DNA of 64,000 bases from Nymphaea colorata (Eukaryota; Streptophyta; Magnoliopsida; Nymphaeales; Nymphaeaceae): contig NC_045145.1 of assembly GCF_008831285.2 (NCBI RefSeq), positions 2,706,723-2,770,722 on the forward strand, given 5' to 3'. A model generated the notes under the pieces. That model made no database searches and had not been told where the DNA came from. It saw nothing but the letters and a program-made list of their open reading frames with translations. Positions 9,724 to 21,576 of the stretch are shown here, piece after piece (position 1 is the first letter of the stretch; every line of letters starts with the position of its first letter). A program made the position numbers and the translations under genes.

Positions 9724-11096
9724 AAAACCATAATGTAATAATGCCGTTATGCCACTAGCCTTCAAGGACACATGTGGACACAATTGCTTCCGCTAAAAGC
9801 CTGAAGGGGCATGAAACATCTTGCAACGAATTCTTATGAAATGCTGTAACACTAAAGATCCAAGCACATGATTATATGTGATGAAAGATATATAAAATGA
9901 AAAACTGACCATTTACTTCAAGGACTCCCTTTGCAAGAGAAGTTCCAGGAAACAATCATATATGCATGCATTGAGAGGAACAATCATGTACAAACAAGTG
10001 AAGATGAACCTAATGTATAATACTTAAATAAATGTGAAATAAAAACATTTTTTTGCAGCTGATACACAACAGTTTGAAAACTAAATTACTTCACAGATAT
10101 ATATTATAAACAATAGGTTGAACAAGTGAAAAATCCAAGCCTAACAAATTCCTAATTTTTCAAAACAAAGATGACAAAGGAGAGTTACATAGAAACTATT
10201 GTATTCCTGCTTCATTTTCAACTGCACGTCTTTTTTGATTGCTCATACTTTAATAGGCCCAAGGAACATCCTAATAAAACTATCTATACATCAACCCCAC
10301 AGTATTAGTTTATAGACTTTATGCATAGAGTTATTCAAATGCCAAAAATCATTTAAATTACATTTTATACATCATAATGGCACATAAAGGTGCACAAGCA
10401 ATCTACATGTTAATGGGTATTGCTATTTTGATTTGCTTTCAAAATTTTCCTGTTTTCAGGTTATCTTATAAAATCAACCATATAGATGTGGCTTCATGGT
10501 TTGTCAGTGAGAATATGAAGGAAAACCAATCACTATTTGTATATTTTCAAGTCTTCTAAAATACTTTTTTTCCTTAAAAACATAGAAATAGGCATGCAAA
10601 GAAAAATGAACTGCCCATGGTTATGTCATTGAGTTAACCTAGGATGCTCACTTAAATCAGATATTAGTCATATTAGCCCAGATATAATCATAATTGATTC
10701 ACATTTACAGAAGTGTCAGGGTTGACTAATTGACCTAGACTTTGTATTTTTCAATGCATCCACTTTGAGTAGCAGTCTTGCAAATCCACACACCAATTGC
10801 TTGCACCTTGGTCTTGTCTCATATTCTTGTTTCACTAATGCTTGCTTCAAAGATGCAACTATAAGTTCCAATTCTTTGCATTTCTCTACCAAGATGTGAT
10901 ACTTTTCTTCTATAATTTTGGCTCTTTTGCAACCTCCAACTTCTGCACGTGATGAATGAGGGGTGAGCACATTATCTGTAGAAACACCTAATTCATATGT
11001 AGAACACACACATGTGCCTCTGGTTTCATAACTTCGATGGCATCATCTCAACGTAGCCTGACGTGAACTATCAGGCATTTCAGATAACACTTGATT
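9724..11096. other. Gene-free stretch
   Basis: No recognisable gene or element. A minus-strand open frame at 10,716-11,009 has a heptad-like stretch (IIEEKYHILVEKCKELELIV) and could be a coiled-coil exon relic. It has no splice context or family that I can name. Confidence 0.3.
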
Positions 11097-11434
11097 CATT
11101 CAGTCCCATGCTACTGTCTATTAAGTAAATAACTTTCATTATATGCATGACTTCCTTTTTCTGCCTCTCACATCATTTGACCCTTGTTTTTTGTTGTCCA
11201 CATGTGATGATGGATATCTGCAGGTTGATGCTAGTGGAGTTTTTGATATGTGCATGCATTTTTTGTGGCATTTTCTTTATGTCATGAATGTTGATGCAAT
11301 TTGTGATCGTTTGCATGGGACAGGGCTCAGTCTGCAAGGGTTTTTTTTTTAGGTCATGTCCAGTGGGTTTCGGTTGTACTCCTTAAACCCTTGCGGGCAT
11401 ATGTGACCATTGAACCAAGATGGCATGTAGTAGC

Positions 11435-12414
11435 TAGGGCTGCACAACGAGTCGAGCAACTCGGGCTCAACTCGAACTAGCTCGAGTAATCTCGACTCGA
11501 GCTTGACTCGTTTTTTATACGAGTCGAGTTTGAGCTTAAACATAAACTCAATTATGTGAGCGAGTCGAGTCGAGTTAGTCGAACTCGACTCGACTAAACT
11601 CGATTAAGCTCGATTTTACTTTTTGTATGCGTTTTTAAGTTTTCCTTTCTTTTTTTCACGTTTTTAAGTTTTCCCTCTTTTCATTTCTCTTCACCCCAAG
11701 CTTCTTTTACCATCTTTATTACACCCTTCATCATTACCCATTTCAGTCAATCAATCATCCTCTACGTTTTCCCTCCCTTTTTCTCTCTCCTCACCCACCA
11801 CTTTTCTCCTTCCTCACCACGCCTTTCCTCCTCACCCAAGCCTTTCACTACTTCGGGGAAAACATACCGAGGTCCCTGTCCTCTCTGTTTCTGCAATAGG
11901 CGGTCCTCAATCTCCTCTTCCTTCTCTCTCTCTCCTTATCCCTTTCTCCCTCGAAAGACCGGGTTAAGAAGAAAAAGGAAAGGAAACGCAAAGACAACCG
12001 AAAGAAGGGGCGAGATCTACGATCCCAAAGGGGGGGCCAATGTCATCATCAGGGTAGGATGCCTTCTTCGTGGACGATGCGATGAATTGGTGATTCAGCG
12101 AAAACGGCTACAACCATCGCGGCCCTCCCCAGCGCTTCAACGCACTCCGCTTCTCCGACGAATCTAAGGACCCGATCGAAGCCGATGACCGCTCTCCAGC
12201 TTTTGGTCCCCGGCTGGCTTCATTCTTCGGAGAAGACGAGTTTCTCGACCTAAACGAGTTTAAACGAGCCAACGAGTCAAGCTCGAGCTCGAACACACTC
12301 TCTCGAGTGAGTTTGAGTTAAAGTTGTGAAAATGGTGTCGAGCTCGAGCTGACTAAATATGAGTCGAGCCGAGCTCGAGCCGGCCGAGCTCGACTCGGCT
12401 CCTGTGCAGCCCTA
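11435..12414 (+). mobile_element. Second hAT element of the TAGGGCTGCACA family
   Basis: The termini TAGGGCTGCACA (11,435) and TGTGCAGCCCTA (ending 12,414) are flanked by the 8-bp duplication GTAGTAGC (11,427-11,434 and 12,415-12,422). Both subterminal regions are dense in CTCGAG/ACGAGT motifs, as in the element at 4,318. The 980-bp body has no transposase. Its middle (about 11,640-12,250) is CT-rich and then GC-rich and looks captured. Confidence 0.88.
11640..12250 (+). other. Captured leader and coding-like segment inside hAT
   Basis: A CT-rich leader (11,640-11,950) is followed by GC-rich sequence with coding-like composition. From 12,059 one frame reads DAFFVDDAMNW, a TGA stop, then FSENGYNHRGPPQRFNALRF and ...FFGEDEFLDLNE. 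This resembles the start of a plant gene (5' UTR plus N-terminus), but I cannot name the donor. One in-frame stop argues that it is no longer coding. Confidence 0.4.
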
Positions 12415-12529
12415 GTAGTAGCCGATGCCAGATGCCAATCCGTGATATCCGACACACTGCATTTCTTGTGTTGCTCTGCATAAGGGAAGCTTGTCATATT
12501 GTCTTCGTCATAGCAATTGTCCTATTAGC

Positions 12530-12700
12530 TAGGAGGTTACGTGACGAGTCAGCTGGTAGAGCCCTTCCCCAAGTTATTTATGAATGGAAGTTTTGAGCAG
12601 AATGCTGGCTCGAGTATGTCACCCTGCCAGTAGTTAGGAGATTGAACTAGGAAGCCCAATCTTGAGAGTGTTTTTGACTTAATAAACATTCATATCACTT
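12530..12700 (+). repeat. Possible tRNA-derived SINE-like unit
   Basis: AGTCAGCTGGTAGAGC resembles a tRNA A box, and GGCTCGAGT about 60 bp later resembles a B box. The related copy lies at 14,655-14,800. It sits inside a larger duplicated block and no tail or target duplication was found, so this is weak. Confidence 0.25.
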
Positions 12701-12790
12701 GAATTGTGTTATTGTTTCAAAAGTTCTCCTCCCCTTTTAACTCCTTCTTCAAAGTTTTCAAATTGCATTTTGGAAAGCCAACTTCAAAAC

Positions 12791-14397
12791 TAAACCACTA
12801 AACTGGAGATTCATGCACTCTACATAAACCATAGGTTAAATGTTTAAAACTTCTTGTTTTATCCTGCATTCTTTCAGACATAGAACAATTTTTCACTCAA
12901 TCTGGAGTCCACTCGACATGAACAACGAATATTACTGACATGTGGCATAAAATATGAAATTGAGAGAGATATTTTAACATGGAGCCATTTACTATACAAA
13001 TATATATGACACCAAATCAAAGTATCCAGTTTAGACCAAGATCTGATTTTGAGATCCAGAGGAAGATCTGGATCTAGAGAGAAAAAAAAAAAAACAGATC
13101 TAGATGTAACATTTTGATTTGGATCTGGTCTGATGATCTGAGATAAAAATCTGAAAATGAGATTTGAACCTCAACAATTACAAATCTGGAAATTGATTTT
13201 GATATCCAGATTGAAGATCTGAACTGGGTGTGCCTCGATTTGGCTCCCTTTGGGTGGGGTGGGTCCAGATTGAATCAGTGCTTGTGTGACCTGGGCTGAG
13301 TTCAGTTGTGGACTTGGCGTGGACATATTGGGCTCAGTTTGAATGCATACTTAATCCTATATTAGGTTCATGTAGCTCCTAACTTAGGTTTATATTAAAA
13401 TAATGCTTGTATGTAAAAAGAATAGTTTTACCCTAGCAGAAAAATTGGGTTATGTGTGTCATGTGGGCAAGCTGACCACACTAGGACGTGGGTCAGACTC
13501 AGTTCTAGGGATGCCAGGTTGTTGGTGAAAATCACATCATTTTGTACCTTCGAAAATGCATTTTTCTAAATTGTCGATTATTAAAATGACTCATTTTACA
13601 GTAATGACCCAAGGGTAAAACTGAAAAGCCCCACGCCGGACCAAACTAACTTGGAAATACTCTGGTGAAGTGTATCGGATTGAAACCATGCTAAGAAACT
13701 GAAATCGAACTCTTAGATCAATCGGAAATGAGTTCGGAAGTAGATCTCACTGAGAGACATGTTTGGAATTGGAAATCCTTAGTGAACTTATAAAAATGCA
13801 ATTATGTTCAATTTAGGAAGATTTAACTCGAACCTAAACTGGGGGTACTCAGTCTGCCAAATTTGAGCTCGGATCCTGCCAAATGTGTATGAGTGGCACT
13901 ACTCTGTCATGACAGTTGCTCTAGAACTGAAAATATAGACCCATAACTAAAAGTAACTCTGGAATACTTAGATTGCACTAAGAGGATCATAACTTAAGCT
14001 TGACCAGATTTAACAAGGTCCTTGTGACTTATAAATAGCAGGTGACTTGATTCGATGAGCTGCTATGGTTAAAGTAAGCTGGTTCTGAGCTACACAGAGG
14101 TTAACAGGCTAACTCTAACGGCTCCTGAGGACTTGTAAAGGTGAGAATTGCTTTAATTGAACTATCTGTAAGTAATTCTTAGAGTTTTGAAGGTTTACTA
14201 AAATTCAATGACAAAATGGTCAATTTGGATGGTAGCAACAGCCTAGGTGATCTTGGTCATGGGTATTTAGGCACCAAATTCTCCTTCTTGTCAGTGCCCC
14301 CTTGCATTTCAACTGCCTTTAGAAAATCAGTTCAAATCTGTGGTGAAAACATTGTGGTGTTTACGGTATTTCACCTTTGGCTTTTTTATTTTAAACT
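12791..14397. other. Gene-free stretch with a GATC-dense patch
   Basis: 13,030-13,225 carries about eight GATC words, mostly as AGATCTG or GGATCTG, far above chance for AT-rich DNA. The rest (13,226-14,397) shows no gene or element that I recognise. Confidence 0.35.
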
Positions 14398-14945
14398 TCA
14401 GTCCCATGCTACTGTCTGTTGACAAACTTTTTCATTATATGCATGACTTCCTTTTTCTGCCTCGCACATCATTTAACCCTTGTTTTTTTTCTCTTCGTTT
14501 TTAAGGGTAAGTTTCGGTTATGTACTCCTTAAACCCTTGCGGGCATATGTGACCATGAACCTGATGTCCGATACACTGCATTTCTTGTGTTGCTCAACGC
14601 GTGCATGACGGAAGTTTGTCATATTGTCTTCGTCATAGAAATCGTCCTATTAGCTAAGAGGTTACGTGACCAGTCAGTTGGTAGAGCCCTTCACCAAATT
14701 ATTAATGAATGGAAGTTTTGAGCAGAATGCTGGCTCGAGTATGTCACCCTGCCCTGTTGTTAGGAGATCGAATTAGGAAGCTCAATCTTGAGAGTCTTAT
14801 TACTTGAATATCACTTGAATTCAAGTAATAACATTCATATCACTTGAATTGTGTTATTGTTTCAGAAAGTCTCCTCCCTTTTAAATTCTTATTCAAAGTT
14901 TTCAAATTGCATTTTGGAAAACCAACTTCAAAACTAAACCACTAA
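14398..14945 (+). repeat. Uninterrupted copy of the 11.1-12.8 kb repeat
   Basis: It is collinear with 11,097-11,434 plus 12,423-12,790. At the place where the other copy has a hAT element this one reads CCATGAACCTGATGTCCGATACACTG. Confidence 0.8.
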
Positions 14946-16110
14946 AAAGCCCTCCCTTTTAACATTAACTAGAACTAAGTTGCTACACTTGATCTTGGCC
15001 AGGAGGCCAGCCAGAAAGGCATACTCCGGCTAAAGTTCTCTCTATTTGGTGACAACAATTGGCTCATCAAGGACTTCAATTTTAAGAAAATTATCTCTAT
15101 CTTTTGATTAAACCTCTGATTATGGCACCTCAGTTTGGGGTTTAAATGATTGAAAGAAGAAGATTGACCATGTATTTTAAAGTTCTAAATCTTTTACAAA
15201 AGCCGGCAGTAGGAAAAATACTGGCGGATCTTCTCCCCTATAGACTTTTTGATAATCTAATACAGGGCATAGAGATGAAACCTTCTAAATAATCTCTCCA
15301 AGAATCTGCTTCTGCGTATCTACAGACGCATTTGCACCCAAGGGACGACTTGAATGCTCACGCACACCATTAGCATATGATTGATTAGAAAATCAGTACC
15401 CAGACTGCTGAATGTCAAAATCAAAATCCAGTTATAGAAAAAAGTACCATATCTCTAATATCTCTTAAGATACAACTAGCCATTTTAAAAACTTTTACAA
15501 AACCTTATCTCAAACAAAAAAAGATAGTTAAAAATAATAAGATTTTCCTAGTAATTTAACGCCATATATAAATGCATAAAATTGAAAACGCTGTATTTTC
15601 AACTTTGCATTTTCATTTTCGTTTTCCTTGAGTAATATTTAGATCATCTAGATATTAAGAGGAACAATTTAGCCCTTAGGCGGATCAACCATGAGAAAGG
15701 TACGGGCAAGATTTTGTACTAACAAAATGGATTCCATCTCCTTGTTTGGTCCGGCCTCTTTAAAACCAGAAGCGAGTCAAGGCTTTTCAATCTATGTCGT
15801 CAAAACCCTCATTTGCACGTATACAGCCCCCTATTGTGGGTAGAGCAGTCAAATTTTGCTGCTTACAGTTTTTGGTGAACAATGGGTCTGGTGCTTCTTT
15901 TATCTAGATTATATAAACCTTAGTTTCGATGACCAGCACCTTGCATGTTAAACTTGGAAGCATTAGATTTAAATCCAGCTGGTCATTTTTGTTCATATAG
16001 GCTTGAGGATTAGATACAACCTTCTTTAATTTAGTTCTTTATTTATAAACAATGTATGCAAATGTTTGCTCTTTATTTTACTTTTAATCTCATCTTAAGT
16101 GGCATTGCAT
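14946..16110. other. Gene-free stretch
   Basis: AT-rich, no convincing open frame, repeat or structured element seen. Confidence 0.4.
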
Positions 16111-16113
16111 TAA

Positions 16114-17460
16114 CGCCATATTTGGCTGGATGGAAATGGATGGAAAATGAAAGGAAAACATAATAGATGTTTGTTTGGATTTTATGTGTGCCTCGTTGGA
16201 AGGAAGGGGATAAAAAGGAAAAGGAAAATTAGCCCATTTTCAATCTCTTTGAACTAGAATGAAATGGATGGAAAGGAGAGGAAAGGAGGATAAATTACTT
16301 ATATGCAGTAATGCAGTCTCCAACTCTCCCTCATCCCCCCAACCCACCCCCCCAATACTCATATCTCCCTCACTCTGTCTCTCCTCGTCATGTACCCCTC
16401 TCCCCACTCCCTCCCTGCCCCTCCTTGCATCTCTCTCTCTATCTCTCTCTCCCTCGCCCCCACGCCAACACACTTACCTCTCCCCCCCCTCTTTCTCTCT
16501 CTCGTATATTTTCTTCTATGCATCCTCACGTTGTCCTTTTTTCCTCCCTTTTAACATGTTAATAACTATTCCTTCACTTGGCGACATATATTGTCTGAAT
16601 CATTGTTGGTCAACTCGGTGTGTTGACTTGGGAATCACCCAAGTTGGTTCATGATCGTCCTCTCACTAGGCCATGAGTCAAATCCAAGCAGGTCAGCAGC
16701 AAAACTCAGGGCCTCAGGGGACTCTGACTCACTGGATCGGTGACTCGGAACGGAATCGTTTGAGTTTGGTTCTGGCAGTTTTAAAGTGTAAAAGTTCATT
16801 TTGATTCTTAAAATTTTTAACTATTTTTTAATTTTTTTTCCTCTCATGAAAGTTTTTATCAAAGACATGAAGGATATATATATATATATACATACATAAT
16901 ATGTTCTCACCATCAATTTCTAAACGTCCAAAGGACCATGGAGAATCAAGTGGTGCATATAGAAAGAGAGATAAACACAAGCTAAGCAAGTGTTCTTAGA
17001 TTCACAACCTCCTTCAAGGTTAGAATGGTTGACAAATTATAATCAAAATCATGTTGCTATATACTGTAGGTTACACTAAAAAATTACAATAAATATACAC
17101 TAAAAATTTGTGACTTTGACTTGGCTGAGTCATCGAGTCATGTCGCTGTTCCACTTAGCCGGTCATCTATCGATGCAAGTCCAATTCCTAGGTTTGTCAA
17201 CTATGATTTGTATACTAATAAAAACCGATAATGAGTGTTGGAGACATTTTTGTAAACAAAGATAAATATTTTCATTTCTTTTTATATACAACTAAATAAA
17301 CATGATTTTTTGACATTTCTTTTGCTTTCCTTTCCTTCCTATTCAAGCAAGCTTTTTTTATAGTTCATTTCCTTTTCTTTCTTTTCTTTTCCTTTCCTTC
17401 CTCATTATTTTTCCTTCCATTTATTAAAATCCTTTCTTTGCCATCCATCCAAACATAGCA
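16114..17460. mobile_element. Harbinger-like (Tourist-type) element, TAA duplication
   Basis: The left end CGCCATATTTGGCTGGATGG and the reverse complement of the right end, TGCTATGTTTGGATGGATGG, match at 16 of 20 positions. TAA flanks both sides (16,111-16,113 and 17,461-17,463), the usual PIF/Harbinger target duplication. No transposase frame is seen. The body holds a polypyrimidine tract and unrelated AT-rich sequence. Confidence 0.7.
16310..16510. repeat. Polypyrimidine (CT/CCCTC) tract
   Basis: About 200 bp of almost pure C and T on the + strand. The open frames read from it are low-complexity Pro/Ser/Leu and not genes. Confidence 0.85.
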
Positions 17461-17463
17461 TAA

Positions 17464-18699
17464 AGCCAACTGTTTTTGCAATGTGACTATATTTAAACTT
17501 AACCTCACCTATTTGTTCTGGTCATCATGCTATGGGGTTTATACATTGGGCCGGTGTCTGGGACTAAGCTTCACTGTTGGGACACCTATTTGGCCCCATT
17601 GTCAATATCAATGCGTCATTTAGTTCAATCAAGTATATAAACAAGTGTCTAAGGAAATCGATGAGCCTTACCCTTAGAACCCTTGGACGAGTCTATCTTA
17701 ATATGAAGGACTTTGGCCCAAAGTATATCGGCATACCTTGAAAACTGGACAACAAAATCTACCATTTGAGTTTTGATTAGGTTCGCAAAAATCATTTTAA
17801 AATTACGCATAATAGGATAAACCTTTAGGGAGTGTCACAATGAACTTTTAATTATGATGTTTTCATGGCTTGTATGATGTGTATGTTGTTTATCTGGGCT
17901 CATGTTTTCAAAGCAGATTGAATATTTTAGAAACAACCCCTTTCATCATTTTGGTTTTAAAAAATCATTGAGTTGTTTTATATCTTCAATATTTCTCATG
18001 ATCAGCCCAATATTTTTCATGATATTCCCAGGCTAGCTCATGTTGACTCCCTCGCTTTGCTTTTGAAGAATCAAGAAGTTTCATAAAAAAATCTCTTTTG
18101 GAATTTACTTAGAGCTTCCCTTGACAAACCATTCTCCTTACTCCTCTATCTTCCATGGATATAGCCTATTTCTTCATCCTGATGGAAAACTTGATAATGT
18201 AACTATTCCTTCTAGTCATGTGCCCCTTGCATGGTATTTTGGAGCTCTTCTAATATATCCCCAAACCTCCTTGAGGATTGTGTATTACATAAAACGGCTG
18301 AGATACACAAGGAAGTTGTCGATGGCAGTTTTATTTAGGCTTTAGCTAAGAGGTAGAACCCTTGATCTTACACTTTTTCGGTTCCCTTGGGTTGACCATA
18401 TTTTTTGACAAGTGTTCAGAGATTCTTCGTCTTTCCTAGTGATGCGGATTTCAGTAAGGGCTCATGTCCTTCACGATCGTCAGCCTACGTCCTTCAGCTC
18501 GCACCACCAATAGAGCCTTAGGAGGAGGCTATCCTAGTAATAGCATTGCCAATTGAGAGTGGCTTAGCCAGCACATTAGCGTGTGGCAGCCCTCGTCCAG
18601 CTCGGTTGATTCAGGAGGAGCTGAGGTCAAACCCAAAAGAGTGCCCTTAACTCAAGCCCTCTTGAGCTGTGCCTGGTCCGGCCGCGCCCCAAACCCAAT
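17464..18699. other. Gene-free stretch left of the copia element
   Basis: No gene recognised. A 74-codon open frame at 18,121-18,345 has no family that I can name. The stretch CTTTAGCTAAGAGGTAGAAC near 18,341 faintly resembles a tRNA A box. Confidence 0.3.
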
Positions 18700-19018
18700 T
18701 ATTAAACTTCGAGGAAAGCAAGCAGGAGGAAGAACACTCAAGATCATAGAAGCAGGAGGAAGAACACTCAAGATCATAGTGGTTCGGTCTTACAGACCAC
18801 CATCTACTTCATTTCTATCTCTCATCCTACTTTCTAACCAGAACAGAGGTTCCACTATGTATAGGAAAGATTACATGGGATCCCTTGATTTAGTGATAGG
18901 TTTTGGTATACAAATGTTTCCAATTTGATGGTCAATATTTTCCTTATTTTGTTGATTTATAATAGTGGCATTGTAGATTTTGTGCACCTGGCTGGTGGCA
19001 TTATCTTTATCCTCAACA
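18700..19018 (-). repeat. Copia 3' LTR
   Basis: In element sense it starts TGTTGAGGATAAAG and ends GTTTAATA. It matches 36,741-37,021. A 30-bp unit (AGCAGGAGGAAGAACACTCA...) is tandemly doubled at 18,721-18,779 in this LTR only. Just outside its 5' end lies TTGAGGGAGCA (19,019-19,030 region), the polypurine tract. Confidence 0.85.
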
Positions 19019-19500
19019 TGCTCCCTCAAGACAATCTCCTTCAGATTGAGCTTGTTTAAAAAATACTTGAATTTTGGGCCAAGGAGAGCCTTAGTGAATA
19101 TGTCAGCAACTTGACTGTTTGAATCAACAAACTTGATTTCCAGCTCCCTTTTGGCAACTCTTTCTCTAACAAAATGATAATTGATTTCGACATGCTTTGT
19201 CTGGGTATGATAGACTTGATTCCTGGCTAGATAGGTAGCTCCTAAGTTATCACACCATAAGATTGGTGATTCTAACTCTTTTAGTCCTAGTTTCTTTAAT
19301 AGCACTTTCAGCCATATAAGTTCAGAAGTAGCTCCTGCAAGGGCTTTATATTCAGCTTCTGTTGAAGATCGAACTACAGCTCATTGTTTGGACGAAGACC
19401 AAGAGATAATATTGCTGCCCAAAAGTGTGACGTAACCACTGGTCAATCGCTGGTCATTTGCACATCCAGCCCAATTTGCACCTGAGTAGACAAATTGATT
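18871..19500 (-). pseudogene. Copia RNase H domain
   Basis: In element sense: a SSTEAEYKAL-type stretch just upstream, then LWCDNLGATYLARN, TKHVEINYHFVRERV and VADIFTKAL, the classic C-terminal copia RNase H motifs. The frame is open from about 19,305 to the LTR but broken upstream. This domain degrades the RNA strand during reverse transcription. Confidence 0.8.
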
Positions 19501-19639
19501 AAGATTCAAAGATTTAGAGAAATATACGTAGGAAAATCTTATTAGTCTTATTCCTCCCTTATGTTTCTAAACAAATTTCTTGTCAAGGATTCATTATAAT
19601 TTGATCCAACAAGGATTCATATTAAAAATGTATGCCCTC

Positions 19640-20525
19640 TAAATATCTTAGAATTCTCTTGACATAGCTCCAATGCTCTTGAGATGGTTCATGCATAAAC
19701 TGACATGCTTTATTAACAACATACGTGATGTCAGGGTGAGTAAGTGCTGCATATTGAAGACCTCCTACTATACTTTGATAAAGACCTCCATTTTTCCCTA
19801 CAATTTCCTATACATGCCTAAGATGAGATGAACCAATATATATTTTCTTTAGCATAAATAAAGAACATCTACCCTCCATGTAGCTTCAATTCCAAGAAAC
19901 AAACACAATTTCTCCAAATCTTTAATAGAAAATTTTGTGCCGAAACGAGAAACCAGCATCTGAGTTTCTAATGGCATATACCCGCGACAATAATATCATC
20001 CACATATATTAGAACATAAATTACTTTATCTTCCCTTTGCTTAATGAAGAGAGAAAAATCTAACAATGACTATGAAATCTCTGACATGTTAAGTAGAGTT
20101 GAAGCCGTTCGAACCATGCCCTATGAGCCCACTTTAACCCATATATAGCATTCCGCAATTTGCAAACATGATGAGGAAAATTCTTTGATTCAAAACCAGG
20201 AAGTCATGTACACAGTTTCTTTAAGCATTCCATGGAGAAAGACATTATTAACATCTAATTGTTTGACAGTCCATCCTTTCGAGACAACAATAGCTAAAAC
20301 AACTCTCACCGTTGTGGGTTTGACTACAGGACTGAAAGTCTTCTCATAGTCCACTCCTTCTTGTTGATTGTACCACTTTGCTACGAGGAGAGCTCTATAT
20401 CCTGCTATCGAGCCATTTGGATTACGTTTTATTTTGAAAACCCTCCCAACAAGATTATTTTCATTCTTTCTGAGCACTAGAGACCATGTTTTATTTTTGT
20501 GAAGAACATTGATTTCTTCACTCAT
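19640..20525 (-). pseudogene. Copia reverse transcriptase
   Basis: 20,190-20,525 encodes ALLVAKWYNQQEGVDYEKTF, FSPVVKPTTVRVVLAI and VKQLDVNNVFLHG, the N-terminal RT motifs. The catalytic YVDD box is intact at 19,995-20,006 (IYVDDIIVAG). Stops and shifts lie between these blocks, so no full RT can be made. Confidence 0.85.
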
Positions 20526-20556
20526 GGCCTAGAACCATTTTGGGTGATCAAGAGCT

Positions 20557-21575
20557 TCAAAGATGATTTCTAGGCTCATGTTCATCTAATTCTTTCTTGG
20601 CATAATATACTTTTGGGATTTTAGTGCCATCAATTGATCTCATCACCACAGTGAGAGTACGCTGCCCTTGATCTCTAGCTTGAGGGATAATGTCAATGAC
20701 CAGTTGTTGACTAGTAGCATCTGGTTGAGCATATTCATGTACGGGGTAGCAAGTACACCCAAACACTCTAATATTATTATAACATGGAGGAATTTAATAA
20801 AGTAGTTCATAAGGGGTCTTGTCCTTCAACATTTTGCTTGGCATTCTGTTTATAAAGTGCACTGCCGACTGAAAAGCATTGACCCAAAAAATTGGAGGCA
20901 TTGAAGCTTGAAATAGCATGTTCATCACAGTTTCCACAAGGTGTTGGTCTTTTTGCTGCATGACACCATTTTGCTGTGGTGGGTGACGACACGAAAGCCA
21001 CCTCTGTATTCCATTTGCAGCAAGAAAATTAGAAAAACTCATGCTAGTAAACTGACCGGCAGCCAAGTAAAAGGTTTTAGTTTTAGAGTCAAACTGGTTT
21101 TCAACATACAACTTAAATTTCTCTAAGTATCCCTGAGCTTCAGATTTGGATTTTAATGCAAACATCCAAGAGTAGCGAGAATCATCATCAACCATTAGTA
21201 GATAATATCGGTGTCCATCTTTTGATTCATATGAATCTGATCTCCACAGCTCAACATGAATGATTTCAAAAGGACTGGTGGCATGGTATTTGGCATCAGG
21301 GAATGGGAGTTGATGCATATATAGAGCAAACTGAGCAAAACATATTCTGAGCCAAATCATAATGAGTCAAACCATGTTTTTTCATTCTTTCTAAGACATA
21401 AAAATTTAAATGTCCTAGATGCTGATGCCAATGATCAACATTTTTATTATTTGCATGAAGGGAAGAACCACTTGCGTGCTGATCATCAATATTTTGACCA
21501 CCATTTTTATTTGTTGAAGTATGACCCACTAGTTTTTCACTGACACAGTTGTTATTCTGATCTGATTTGCATGAT
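20557..21575 (-). pseudogene. Copia integrase, catalytic triad lost
   Basis: The zinc-binding part (HWHQHLGHLNF ... CSVC) is at 21,296-21,529 and the core at 20,794-21,360. Compared with the family, the first Asp (TDLWG type) reads VELWR, the second Asp (SDGGGEF type) reads LAAGQF, and the Glu (GVAERKHRH type) reads GVMQQKDQH. The usual PQQNG, PFEIIHVELW and INRMPSKML context is otherwise kept. All three metal ligands are therefore replaced. The C-terminal part (MFGCTCYPVH ...) follows at 20,557-20,766 in another frame. Confidence 0.85.
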
Positions 21576-21576
21576 T

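Larger units (their letters stand above)
11097..12790 (+). repeat. Local duplicate of 14,398-14,945, split by a hAT insertion
   Basis: CAGTCCCATGCTACTGTCT, ATATGCATGACTTCC, ACCCTTGCGGGCATATGTGA, then after the hAT element ACACTGCATTTCTTGTGTTG and ATTGTCTTCGTCATAG all recur in order at 14,398-14,945. The copy at 14.5 kb has no hAT element. Confidence 0.8.

Noticed and set aside
10716-11009. Minus-strand frame with coiled-coil character
   Set aside because: Could be chance; no start context, splice sites or recognisable family, so noted only within the gene-free entry.
16259-16654. 131-codon open frame and overlapping frames
   Set aside because: Produced by the polypyrimidine tract; no protein-like motifs and located inside a Harbinger-like element.
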